64,000 nt of DNA from VGBV01 sp963780395 (GTDB lineage: Bacteria; Actinomycetota; Thermoleophilia; Solirubrobacterales; 70-9): positions 59,551-123,550 of the forward strand of contig CAWABY010000008.1 of the NCBI GenBank assembly GCA_963780395.1. The letters run 5' to 3'. Positions 18,093-25,308 of the stretch are shown here, piece after piece; positions within the stretch are counted from its first letter, which is position 1; every line of letters starts with the position of its first letter. The position numbers and the translations under genes are program-made. The notes under the pieces are model-generated. The model was not told the origin of the DNA and ran no database searches. It was given only the letters and a program-made list of their open reading frames with translations.

Positions 18093-18505
18093 AGGTCCAC
18101 CTGATCACGGTCGGGAAGGCAAAGGCGCCCTTCCTGGAGCCCGACGCGCACTACCGCAAGCTGCTGAGCCGCCAGCAGCCTGTCGAGGTGATCGAGGTCC
18201 GCGACGAGGCCAACATCGAGGGCCGCATCCCGAAGCGCGCCCACGTCGTCGCGCTTGACCGCGGCGGCAAGTCGCTCAGCTCGCGGGCCTGGGCGAACTG
18301 GCTGCAGGAGAGGCGCCTCGACGCCCGCGACGTCGCCTTCATGATCGGCGGCGCCCGCGGCCTGCCGCCCGACGCCCTGGACCTCGCCGACGAGCGCGTC
18401 TCGCTGGGGCCGCAAACCCTGGCCCACCAACTCGCTCGGGTCGTGCTCCTGGAGCAGCTCTTCCGGGCGACCAAGATCCTGGCGGGCGAGCCGTATCACC
18501 ACTGA
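18089..18505 (+). CDS. rlmH: 23S rRNA (pseudouridine1915-N3)-methyltransferase
   Basis: SPOUT-class methyltransferase that methylates pseudouridine 1915 in helix 69 of 23S rRNA. 138 residues; TTG start gives 'MKVHLITVGKAKAPFLEPD', matching the family N-terminus. The knotted SAM-binding region is clear: 'VALDRGGKSLSSRAWANWL', 'FMIGGARGLPPDAL' and 'LAHQLARVVLLEQLFRATKI', with the C-terminal 'PYHH'. It follows the protease with a TTGA junction and precedes argS by 22 bp. Confidence 0.97.
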   Translation: MKVHLITVGKAKAPFLEPDAHYRKLLSRQQPVEVIEVRDEANIEGRIPKRAHVVALDRGGKSLSSRAWANWLQERRLDARDVAFMIGGARGLPPDALDLADERVSLGPQTLAHQLARVVLLEQLFRATKILAGEPYHH

Positions 18506-18527
18506 CGACCGCAATACCCTCTTGCCG

Positions 18528-20169
18528 GTGAGCGATCCGGTCACAGCGCTGAGGGCGGCGGTCGAGGACGCGGCGGCGGGCCTTCGCGACGGCGCCGAGC
18601 CGGGAGGCTCGGTGCCGACGCTGGAGCGCCCGCCCAAGGCCGACTTCGGCGACTTCTCCACCAACGCGGCGATGCTGCTGGCGCCCGTCCTGGGCGAGCA
18701 GCCGCGGGAGATCGCCGAGAAGCTCGCCGACGGGCTGCGGGACAGCCTCGGCGCCGACCTGGAGAAGGTCGAGGTCGCCGGCCCCGGGTTCCTGAACCTC
18801 TTCCTCACCGACGCCTGGTATCGGCGGGCGGCCTCAGAGCTGATCGCCGCCGGCGAGGAGCTGGGCCGGCCGGCGGCCCCGGCCGAGCCTGAGGGCGTGC
18901 TGATCGAGTTCGTTTCGGCCAACCCGACCGGCCCGCTGACCGCGGCCGGGAGGCCGGCACGCGGCCTACGGCGACTCGGTCGGCCGCGCGCTCGAGTTCG
19001 CCGGGCACCCGGTGAAGCGCGAGTACTACGTCAACGACACCGGCGGCCAGATCGAGCGCTTCGTGGCGTCGATCGCAGCCCGCATGAGCGGGGACCCGGT
19101 CCCCGAGGACGGATACGAGGGCGCCTACGTCGGGGAGCTCGCCGAGCGGCTCCGCGGCGAGGGCCTGGGCCCCGAGGACGTCGAACAGCTCGGCCGCCGC
19201 GGCGCAGAGCTGATGCGCGGCCAGATCGAGGAGACGTTGCGGCGCTACGGCGTCGAGTTCGACACCTGGTCCTCGGAGCGCGAGCTGTACGAGTCGGGGG
19301 CGGTTGAAAAGGTGCTGGCCGACCTCCGCGAGCGGGGCCACGTGTATGAGAGCGAGGGCGCGACCTGGCTCCGCACCACCGAGCTCGGGGACGACAAGGA
19401 CCGCGTCCTGATCCGCTCCGATGGCGAGTCCACCTACTACCTCGCGGACATCGCCTACCACCGCCAGAAGCTCGAGCGCTCGGGTGGGCGGCTGCTGGAC
19501 GTGCTGGGGGCCGACCATCACGGATACATGGAGCGGCTGCGCGCCGGGCTGGCCGCGCTTGGGCTGGACCCCGGCAAGCTCGAGTTCTCGATCATGCAGC
19601 TCGTCCACGTCGTCGAGGGCGGCGAGCGCGCGCAGATGTCGAAGCGCAAGGGTGAGTTCGTGACGCTCGACGAGCTGATCGACGACATCGGCGCCGACGC
19701 GACCCGCTTCTTCATGCTGCAGCGCAGCCACGACACGACCGTGGACCTGGACCTGGAGCTGGCCCGGCGGACCTCGAACGAGAACCCCGTCTATTACGTC
19801 CAGTACGCCCACGCCCGGATCGCGAGCATCCTGCGCAAGGCGGGGGAGGGGGCCGAGGCGCGGGCCCAGGCGGCGGATCTGAGCGCGGTGGCGGGCCCGG
19901 TCGAGCCCTCCGAGCGCGCCCTGATCAAGCGGCTCTGCGAGCTGCCGGACGAGGTCAGCGAGACGGCCGTCCGGCGCGCCCCCCACAGGCTCTGCGCCTT
20001 CGCGATGGCGACCGCGGCCGACTTCCACGCTTTCTACCGCGACTGCCAGGTGATCGGCGCCGAGGGGGAGGGCGTCGAGGACTCGCGGCTGGCGACCTGT
20101 CTGCTCGCGAAGCGCACGATCGCGCGCACGCTGGGGCTGCTGGGAATCAGCGCCCCGGAGAGCATGTAG
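18528..20169 (+). CDS. argS: Arginyl-tRNA synthetase (one frame break)
   Basis: Charges tRNA-Arg. Start GTG at 18528 (a TTG at 18522 is possible). N-terminal Add-1 domain 'PPKADFGDFSTNAAMLLAPV' is at about 30-50; 'IEFVSANPTGPLT' precedes the catalytic core. One extra base near 18950 shifts the frame before 'GRHAAYGDSVGRALEFAGHP'. 'VLGADHHGYMERLRAGLAAL' and the KMSKS equivalent 'QMSKRKGEFVTLDELI' follow, then the DALR anticodon-binding domain ending 'ARTLGLLGISAPESM'. Where most ArgRS have HVGHG, this sequence reads TAAGG, so the HIGH signature is degenerate; the indel is close by, so treat this with care. Confidence 0.95.
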
Positions 20170-20171
20170 TC

Positions 20172-20474
20172 GTGGGTCCTGACTGGTTCGGGAGCCCGAA
20201 GCACTTCTTGAGCGGAGCCCTGCTTGCGGGTGCGGTCGCCCTGCTCGCGCCTCGACTGGCCATCGAGAAGCCTCTGGTCGTCTTGATCATCGCGATTGGA
20301 GTCACGATGACCGTCGAGGCCGTCGTTGAGCTGGCCGAGTACCCGATGAAAGACGACGACGATCCCAACGCCTATTACGACACGCTGGCCGACGTGGCGG
20401 GCTCGCTCGCCGGCGCCGTCGTGGGTGCGGTTGCCGTGGTCTTGCTGCGAGCCCTGCGCGACGTCTCGCGCTAG
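20172..20474 (+). CDS. Small membrane protein, DUF2238/VanZ-like
   Basis: 100 residues, GTG start two bases after the argS stop. Three hydrophobic segments: 'FLSGALLAGAVALLAPRLAI', 'PLVVLIIAIGVTMTVEAVVE' and 'LAGAVVGAVAVVLLRALRD'. The loop 'DPNAYYDTLADVAGSLAGA' resembles the D..D....G pattern of small VanZ/DUF2238-type membrane proteins. Function unknown. Its stop overlaps the opposing ccmH stop. Confidence 0.7.
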   Translation: MGPDWFGSPKHFLSGALLAGAVALLAPRLAIEKPLVVLIIAIGVTMTVEAVVELAEYPMKDDDDPNAYYDTLADVAGSLAGAVVGAVAVVLLRALRDVSR

Positions 20475-20908
20475 AGGTCGTAGGAGGACATGTCGCGGTC
20501 CAGCCGCGCGTCGTCCTCGGCTCCGAGCCCGGAGCCGCCCCCGTCCTCGCGCCGCCGCCCCAGGCGGGCGATCGCCAGCCCCACGGCCCCAGCGGCAAGC
20601 GCGATCCCCAGCGCGGGCACCACCCACGCGGTCAGGTCGAAGCCGTCTGAGTCCGGCACGGCCAGGACGTCCTCGCCGTACTCGGCGACCAGCGCGTCCT
20701 TGATCTCATCTTTGCTCTGGCCCTCCGCGATCAGCCCGCGAATCAGCTCGCGCTCGCGCTCGGCCTGGGGCGAGTCGGAGAGCTCCAGCGTGGTGCCGCA
20801 GATCGGGCACATCACCTCATCCTCGATGTCCGGCAGCGAGGCCTGTTGCGCCCCCGCCGCTGCGGGCACCAGCAGCGCCAGCGCCACGATGCTCACCACC
20901 AGCCTCAC
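20471..20908 (-). CDS. ccmH: Cytochrome c-type biogenesis protein CcmH (CycL)
   Basis: Membrane-anchored thiol protein that holds apocytochrome c reduced for haem ligation. 145 residues: signal peptide (1-20), then 'EDEVMCPICGTTLELSDSPQ' with the family redox pair CPIC (consensus LRCxxC), the three-helix bundle 'RERELIRGLIAEGQSKDEIK' and 'VAEYGEDVLA', a membrane helix ('WVVPALGIALAAGAVGLAI') and an acidic tail. Here the motif is M-C-P-I-C rather than R-C-x-x-C. It overlaps the upstream thioredoxin-like gene by four bases (ATGA-type), so the two are coupled. The partner genes ccmE and ccmF lie 4 kb away on the other strand. Confidence 0.92.
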   Translation of the reverse strand: MRLVVSIVALALLVPAAAGAQQASLPDIEDEVMCPICGTTLELSDSPQAERERELIRGLIAEGQSKDEIKDALVAEYGEDVLAVPDSDGFDLTAWVVPALGIALAAGAVGLAIARLGRRREDGGGSGLGAEDDARLDRDMSSYDL

Positions 20909-21432
20909 CTGAGCCCCGCCTCCCGGAGCCGCGTCTCGACCTGCTCGGCCAGGTAGGCCTCGTCCACCGGGCCGCGCCGGATCAGCGCGATCCGCCCCTC
21001 GGGATCGACCAGGAACGATTCCGGGAAGCCGGTCATGCCGTAGGCGTCGCGGCGCTCGCGCCCGTCGCCATCGCGGAGCTGCGGATAGCTGAGCCCGTAC
21101 TCCTCGACGAAGGCGCCCGCGTCATCGGTGTTGTCGTCGAGGTTGATGCCGAGCACGGTGAAGCGCTGGGGGTGGCTGCGGTGGAAGGCCTCCAGCGCCG
21201 GTGCCTCGCTGCGGCAGGGCTCGCACCACGAGGCCCAGAAGTTGACCAGCACCCATTTGCCCCTGTAGTCGGCGAGGCTGCCGGTCCGCGATCCGTCGAG
21301 CGTGCTCAGCTCCTTGTCGGGGGCGTCGTCGCCCACGGCCAGGGCCTCCTCGCCCTTGCTCAACAGCCCGTAGCCGAGCAGGCCGAGCACGGCGAGCACC
21401 AGCAAGAAGGCGATGAATGTTCTGGCCCCCAT
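20905..21432 (-). CDS. TlpA/CcmG-like membrane thiol-disulfide oxidoreductase
   Basis: A 175-residue thioredoxin-fold protein with one N-terminal membrane anchor ('FIAFLLVLAVLGLLGYGLL') and the active site 'NFWASWCEPCRSEAPALE' near residue 75. The cis-Pro loop is 'GMTGFPESFLVDPEG'. Redoxin/AhpC-TSA family. Being coupled to ccmH, it most likely reduces apocytochrome c or CcmH outside the membrane, the CcmG role. ATG at 21432. No CcdA-type electron donor is in the window. Confidence 0.92.
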   Translation of the reverse strand: MGARTFIAFLLVLAVLGLLGYGLLSKGEEALAVGDDAPDKELSTLDGSRTGSLADYRGKWVLVNFWASWCEPCRSEAPALEAFHRSHPQRFTVLGINLDDNTDDAGAFVEEYGLSYPQLRDGDGRERRDAYGMTGFPESFLVDPEGRIALIRRGPVDEAYLAEQVETRLREAGLR

Positions 21433-21488
21433 CCGGGCACAAGGCTAGAGCGCTGGGTTCATGGGCAGACCTAGAATGTCTGCTTCCA

Positions 21489-21561
21489 GCGGACGTAGCT
21501 CACCTGGTAGAGCGCGAGCTTCCCAAGCTCGAGGTAGCGGGTTCAAGTCCCGTCGTCCGCT
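21489..21561 (+). tRNA. tRNA-Gly (anticodon CCC)
   Basis: A complete cloverleaf: acceptor GCGGACG/CGTCCGC, D-arm with GGTAG, anticodon stem CGAGC/GCTCG around loop TTCCCAA (anticodon CCC), T-arm GCGGG-TTCAAGT-CCCGT and discriminator T. CCA is not encoded. It lies between the divergent ccmG and a plus-strand hypothetical gene. Confidence 0.97.
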
Positions 21562-21568
21562 CTCGATC

Positions 21569-22060
21569 ATGGGTGCAATCAAGTGGATCCTCAGAAAGCT
21601 GGGCGGCTCCGGCCGCAAGCTCGCGGTGCGCAGCCGCTGGCTCGCAAAGCGCCTCTGGGTGGTGATGTTGGCCGACGTCCTCTGGACCACCCGCAGGCAC
21701 TGGGTCCGCCTCGAGCCGCAGGAGCGCTCGCGGCTGCTGCAGCTGGCGAAGAAGTCCCAGGGCCGGCCAGCCACGAACCTGACCAAGCGCGAGCGGCGGG
21801 AGGCCAGCGACCTGCTCGACAAGCTCGGGCACATCGAATACGCGGGCAGCCTCGCCGGCATCGTGCTCCCGTTCAGGCCGCTGAGCCGGCTGGCCGCCAA
21901 ATTCCTCGAGGGCAGGCGGAGCGAGGCCAAGAGGAGGCTCGACGAGGCTGATGCGGACGAGAGCGGGGACGCCCGCGTCGTCATCCCTACGAAGCCGGGG
22001 GCGGAGAAGGGTGCCGCTCCCCCGCCCGAATCGGAATCCGCAGCCGGTTCGAAGGCGTAG
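21569..22060 (+). CDS. Hypothetical basic protein
   Basis: Not recognised. 163 residues, ATG at 21569, eight bases after the tRNA. The N-terminus is strongly basic and amphipathic ('KWILRKLGGSGRKLAVRSRW'); one weak hydrophobic stretch ('YAGSLAGIVLPFRPLSRLA') could be a membrane-dipping helix. The C-terminus is acidic, then Pro/Ala-rich. The last 74 bases overlap the end of the opposing DUF1684 gene. The start next to the tRNA and typical codon bias suggest a real gene. Confidence 0.6.
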   Translation: MGAIKWILRKLGGSGRKLAVRSRWLAKRLWVVMLADVLWTTRRHWVRLEPQERSRLLQLAKKSQGRPATNLTKRERREASDLLDKLGHIEYAGSLAGIVLPFRPLSRLAAKFLEGRRSEAKRRLDEADADESGDARVVIPTKPGAEKGAAPPPESESAAGSKA

Positions 22061-22628
22061 CCAGCGGGCAGACCCAGGCCGGGTCATACGAGCACGAAGG
22101 GTTGTAGGCGAAGTTGAAGTCCAGGACCAGGCGCCGGTCCTGGGTTCCCAGGTCGGCGCCCTTGACCGTGTCCAGCACGTAGCGGCCGGCGCCGTAGGTC
22201 TCCTTGCCGCTGGTCGCGTCGGCGACCGGCAGGAAGACGCCGCCGCCGTACCCCTCCAGCCAGTAGAGCTCCAGCGACAGCGACTCGCCCCCCAGCTCGA
22301 AGGCGGCCTCGCCGAAGCGGGTGAAGGCGTAGGCGCCGTCGCCTGACGTTCCGATCTCGTACCGCTTCGGTTCCGCGGCCTTGACCTCGGCCAGCACCCT
22401 GACCGCCGGGTCGTAGTCGTAGTAGTCGAGGCCTTCGAAGTCCTCCCGGTCGGCGGCGGGCAGCGGCGACTGGGGGTGGGTGCGGAAGAGCTCGTCGCGT
22501 GTCTCGCGCCAGCGCCCCCAGGCGCGCTCGGGGTCATCGTCGGCGCGGATTCCCTCGTACAGCTCCAGCACCCGGCGCTTCCAGTCCAGCAGCGTGAGCG
22601 CGTCCCGCGGCGTCGTCCCCTGTGACAC
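21987..22628 (-). CDS. DUF1684 family protein
   Basis: About 213 residues; I favour GTG at 22628 ('MSQGTTPRDALTLLDWKRR'). N-terminal helical part, then the DUF1684 core: 'YYDYDPAVRVLAEVK', 'GESLSLELYWLEGYGGGVFL', 'DATSGKETYGAGRYVLD', 'LVLDFNFAYNPSCSYDP' and 'CPLATPSNRLRIPIRAGER'. The conserved Cys pair and the NRL-P-I-RAGE motif are intact. Function of the family is not established. The 3' end overlaps a convergent gene by 74 bp. Confidence 0.9.
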   Translation of the reverse strand: MSQGTTPRDALTLLDWKRRVLELYEGIRADDDPERAWGRWRETRDELFRTHPQSPLPAADREDFEGLDYYDYDPAVRVLAEVKAAEPKRYEIGTSGDGAYAFTRFGEAAFELGGESLSLELYWLEGYGGGVFLPVADATSGKETYGAGRYVLDTVKGADLGTQDRRLVLDFNFAYNPSCSYDPAWVCPLATPSNRLRIPIRAGERHPSPPPAS

Positions 22629-22675
22629 GCGGCCCAGCCTAGATGACCGGCCCTCATCGCCGTTATCGTGGCGGC

Positions 22676-23035
22676 ATGGCCTATGACGAGGCGCTCGCCG
22701 ACCGGATTCGCGATGTGCTGGCGCCACATAGCGAGCTCAGCGAACGGAAGATGTTCGGCGGCATCGCGTTCATGCTCGCCGGCAACATGTGCTGCGGGGT
22801 GATCGGCGAGGACCTGATGGTCCGGCTCGGGGCCGAGGAGGGGCCGAAGGCACTCGATGAGGAGGGGGTGAGGCCGATGGACTTCACGGGGCGCCCGATG
22901 AAGACGGCGGTCTACGTCTCCCCGGAGATCACGGCGGACGACGGGCGCCTCGCAGGCTGGGTCGAAGCCGGCGCTGCCTATGCCCTGTCGTTGCCGCCGA
23001 AGCCGAACGCGAAGAAGTCCAAGGCGAAGGCCTGA
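22676..23035 (+). CDS. TfoX N-terminal domain protein
   Basis: 119 residues matching the stand-alone TfoX-N fold: 'LADRIRDVLAPHSELSERKM', 'FGGIAFMLAGNMCCGVIGED', 'LMVRLGAEEGPKAL' and the closing 'MKTAVYVSPE'. In gammaproteobacteria this domain is part of the competence regulator TfoX/Sxy; stand-alone actinobacterial copies have no known role. A Lys-rich tail ends the protein. Its stop overlaps the next start (TGATG). Confidence 0.9.
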   Translation: MAYDEALADRIRDVLAPHSELSERKMFGGIAFMLAGNMCCGVIGEDLMVRLGAEEGPKALDEEGVRPMDFTGRPMKTAVYVSPEITADDGRLAGWVEAGAAYALSLPPKPNAKKSKAKA

Positions 23036-23529
23036 TGGGAATCGCCGCGGCCACCGATCGCGAGGCGCTTCAGCGCGACTATCTGGACGCCTGGAACGCG
23101 CGCGACCCCGACCGCATCGCGTCCTTTTTCGCCGAGGGGGCCGTCTATGACGACCGCGGCGCCGGCGAGGTCGCGCGCGGGCCGGCCGGGATCCGCGCCC
23201 ACGCGGCCCGCGTCCACGCCGCCTTTCCGGACCTTCACTTCGAGCTGGTCCGTACGGCCCACGGCGAGGACTTCTCGGCCGGCGAGTGGCGCTCGCGGAT
23301 GACCCACCGCGGTGAGATCAACGGCCTGGCGCCCACCGGCAGGGTGGTCGAGAGCTCGGGGGTGGATCTCGCGACGCTGGACGCCGAGGGTCGAATCATC
23401 CACCTGGTGAGCTACTACGACGGCGCCCAGATCATGCGCGACCTGGGAGTCCTGCCCGCGCGCGGCTCCCGCGCCGAGCGCGCGCTGGCCCGGCTGGCTT
23501 CGCTGCCGGCACGCCTGCGGCGAACCTAG
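23035..23529 (+). CDS. SnoaL-like (NTF2-fold) protein
   Basis: 164 residues with the SnoaL/polyketide-cyclase-like NTF2 fold: 'DYLDAWNARDPDRIASFFAE', 'GPAGIRAHAARVHAAFPDLH', 'GEWRSRMTHRGEINGLAPTG' and 'VSYYDGAQIMRDLGV'. Members are cyclases, isomerases or simple ligand binders, so no reaction is claimed. It overlaps the TfoX-N gene by one base and is probably co-translated with it. Confidence 0.88.
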   Translation: MGIAAATDREALQRDYLDAWNARDPDRIASFFAEGAVYDDRGAGEVARGPAGIRAHAARVHAAFPDLHFELVRTAHGEDFSAGEWRSRMTHRGEINGLAPTGRVVESSGVDLATLDAEGRIIHLVSYYDGAQIMRDLGVLPARGSRAERALARLASLPARLRRT

Positions 23530-23537
23530 CCCAGCCG

Positions 23538-23993
23538 CTAGCTCTGCAGCTCGTTGTTGATCTCGGTGATCGTCGCGTCGATCTCGGCGCCGATCCGATT
23601 CGCCTCGGCGACGAACTGGGCGACCACCCCGGTCGCGCCGGCGGCGCCGCCCGCGGCGACCTCGTTGGCTGCGTTCGTTGCCTCGGCCTTGAGCGTGTTC
23701 AGATCTGTGACGATCTTGTCGTGGAGCTCCGCGACGTCCTCGGGGGGCTCGATCTCAGAGAGGTCCGCTGCGGCGGTTCCGACGTCGGTCGAGACCCGCT
23801 CCAGGGCCGATGAGATCTGCTGCGGCGAGCCCCCGGCCGCGGGCAGCGACTGCACGCTGCTCAGCAGCGTCGAGCTGACCTCGTTGACCTGGTCCACGTA
23901 CTCGTTGTTCTCGGCGGTATCGCCGTCGCAGGCGGCGAGAGCGAGGGCGGACGCGGCGATCAGGGCAAGCGCCAGGTAGCGAAGTCGAGACAT
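23538..23993 (-). CDS. Helical lipoprotein of unknown function
   Basis: 151 residues. Signal peptide 'MSRLRYLALALIAASALALA' ends in the lipobox A-A-C. The mature protein is predicted mostly helical: 'YVDQVNEVSSTLLSSVQ', 'VSTDVGTAAADLSEIEPPED' and 'VAELHDKIVTDLNTLKAEAT'. A four-helix-bundle lipoprotein is plausible. The start is ATG at 23993. I do not recognise a named family. Confidence 0.8.
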   Translation of the reverse strand: MSRLRYLALALIAASALALAACDGDTAENNEYVDQVNEVSSTLLSSVQSLPAAGGSPQQISSALERVSTDVGTAAADLSEIEPPEDVAELHDKIVTDLNTLKAEATNAANEVAAGGAAGATGVVAQFVAEANRIGAEIDATITEINNELQS

Positions 23994-24060
23994 CGTTCCT
24001 CCGGGCAGTCGCGGGTCGAGGCCGCGCCATCCTATTGTCGGCCTAGGTCGCCTGTCACAG

Positions 24061-24135
24061 ACCTCTTCCGCTCTCCGTCGACTACGTCGACTGCGACATA
24101 CCTCTTCCGCGCTCCGGCGACTTACGTCGCCTGCG
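24061..24135. repeat. two-copy ~39-bp direct repeat, each copy with a covarying hairpin
   Basis: Copy A (24061-24095) and copy B (24100-24135) share ACCTCTTCCG-C/G-CTCC and a following palindrome. In A the stem is GTCGAC/GTCGAC (24077-24091); in B it is GGCGAC/GTCGCC (24116-24131). The T-A pair of A is a G-C pair in B, so pairing is kept. Copy B covers the TAA stop of the SDR gene. Confidence 0.7.
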
Positions 24136-24832
24136 CGCTCGGCCGGATCAGGATCTCGTTGACGTCGACGCCGTCCGGCTGCTCGAGCGCCCAGAGCGCC
24201 GCGCGGGCGATGTCGTCGTCGGCGAGGGCGCGGTCGGTGCCCGGGCGGTTCTCGAAGAAGTCGGTGTCCACCATGCCGGGGGCGATCAGCGTCACCCGAA
24301 TCGAGTTGTTCTCGTGGATCTGGCGCAGCTCCTGACGCAGGCTCTCGGCCATGCCGCTGACGGCCCACTTGGTTGAGGAGTAGAGCGAACCGGGCAGGGC
24401 GCGGCGGCCGGCGACCGAGCCGGTGATCACGTAGTGGCCGGCCTTCGCTTCCAGCAGGGTCGGCAACGTCGCCCGGATCGTGAGCGCGACGCCCAGCACG
24501 TTGGTCAGGATCATCGAGCGCCAGTGCTCGGGCGACTCCTCCAGGAAGCCTCGCTGGGCGCCGAAGCCGGCGTTGGCCGCGACGGCGTCGAGCCGTCCGA
24601 ACCGCTCGGTCGCCGTCCTCGCCAGCTCCTGGGCGTCATCCCAGTCGGTGACGTCCGAGCGCACCGCCAGCGCGCGCTCCTCGCCGCCCAGTTCCGCGGC
24701 CAGCGCCACCAGCGGTTCCTCGCGCCTGGCGCCCAACACCAGCCGGTAGCCGGCCTCGGCGGCGCGCCTGGCCATCTGTGCGCCGATGCCGCTGGAGGCG
24801 CCGGTGATCAGGAGGACCTTGTCGTTTGCCAC
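24122..24832 (-). CDS. Short-chain dehydrogenase/reductase
   Basis: Classical SDR oxidoreductase. GTG at 24832 gives 'VANDKVLLITGASSGIGAQM' with the cofactor motif TGxxxGIG; 236 residues. 'NAGFGAQRGFLEE' is the NAG strand, the catalytic Ser is in 'YVITGSVAGRRALPGS' and the pair is in 'LYSSTKWAVSG' (YxxxK). The C-terminus 'VTLIAPGMVDTDFFENRPG' is standard. Cofactor preference may be NADP because an Arg pair ('GARREEP') follows strand 2. It is divergent from ccmE, with starts only 37 bp apart. Substrate unknown. Confidence 0.93.
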   Translation of the reverse strand: MANDKVLLITGASSGIGAQMARRAAEAGYRLVLGARREEPLVALAAELGGEERALAVRSDVTDWDDAQELARTATERFGRLDAVAANAGFGAQRGFLEESPEHWRSMILTNVLGVALTIRATLPTLLEAKAGHYVITGSVAGRRALPGSLYSSTKWAVSGMAESLRQELRQIHENNSIRVTLIAPGMVDTDFFENRPGTDRALADDDIARAALWALEQPDGVDVNEILIRPSAQAT

Positions 24833-24869
24833 GACCGGGATTCTCTCATTGCGATAATCGCGGCGGACC

Positions 24870-25292
24870 ATGGACCCCGCCCGCAAGCGAAAGATCCGCC
24901 TCGTCGTCGCGCTCTCGGCAGCCGTACTGCTGGCCGCCGGGCTCGTCTACACGTCCTTCAGCGCCTCGACGGAGGCGCGCGAGCCCTCCGACGTGCTCGC
25001 CTCTGGGTCGGGCGACACCTACGACCTGACGGGCAAGGTCATCCCCGGGACGATCGAGCGCAGCGACGAGCGGCTCGCCTTCGAGATCTCCGACCGCGAC
25101 GGCTCCAGCGCGCTGCCCGTGACCTACACGGGCACGGTCCCCGACCCCTTCCGCGACGGCCGCGAGGTGATCGTCACGGGCAAGCTCGAGCAGGGCACGT
25201 TCGTCGCGGAGCACGACAGCCTGATCACGAAATGCCCGTCCAAGTTCCAGGAGGAGGCCGAGCAAGACCCCGAGCACGTGATCATCGAGTGA
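24870..25292 (+). CDS. ccmE: Cytochrome c maturation haem chaperone CcmE, Cys-type variant
   Basis: Binds haem covalently and hands it to CcmF. 140 residues: short basic N-terminus, one membrane helix ('LVVALSAAVLLAAGLVYTSF'), then the OB-fold domain 'YDLTGKVIPGTIERSDERLA', 'LPVTYTGTVPDPFRDGREVI' and 'GKLEQGTFVAEHDSLITKCP'. The haem-binding residue is Cys (KCPSKF), as in the CxxxY class known from Desulfovibrio and archaea, not the His of E. coli (HxxxY). The Tyr of the motif is Phe here. It lies 16 bp before ccmF. Confidence 0.9.
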   Translation: MDPARKRKIRLVVALSAAVLLAAGLVYTSFSASTEAREPSDVLASGSGDTYDLTGKVIPGTIERSDERLAFEISDRDGSSALPVTYTGTVPDPFRDGREVIVTGKLEQGTFVAEHDSLITKCPSKFQEEAEQDPEHVIIE

Positions 25293-25308
25293 GGCATCAA
25301 GACCGCCC

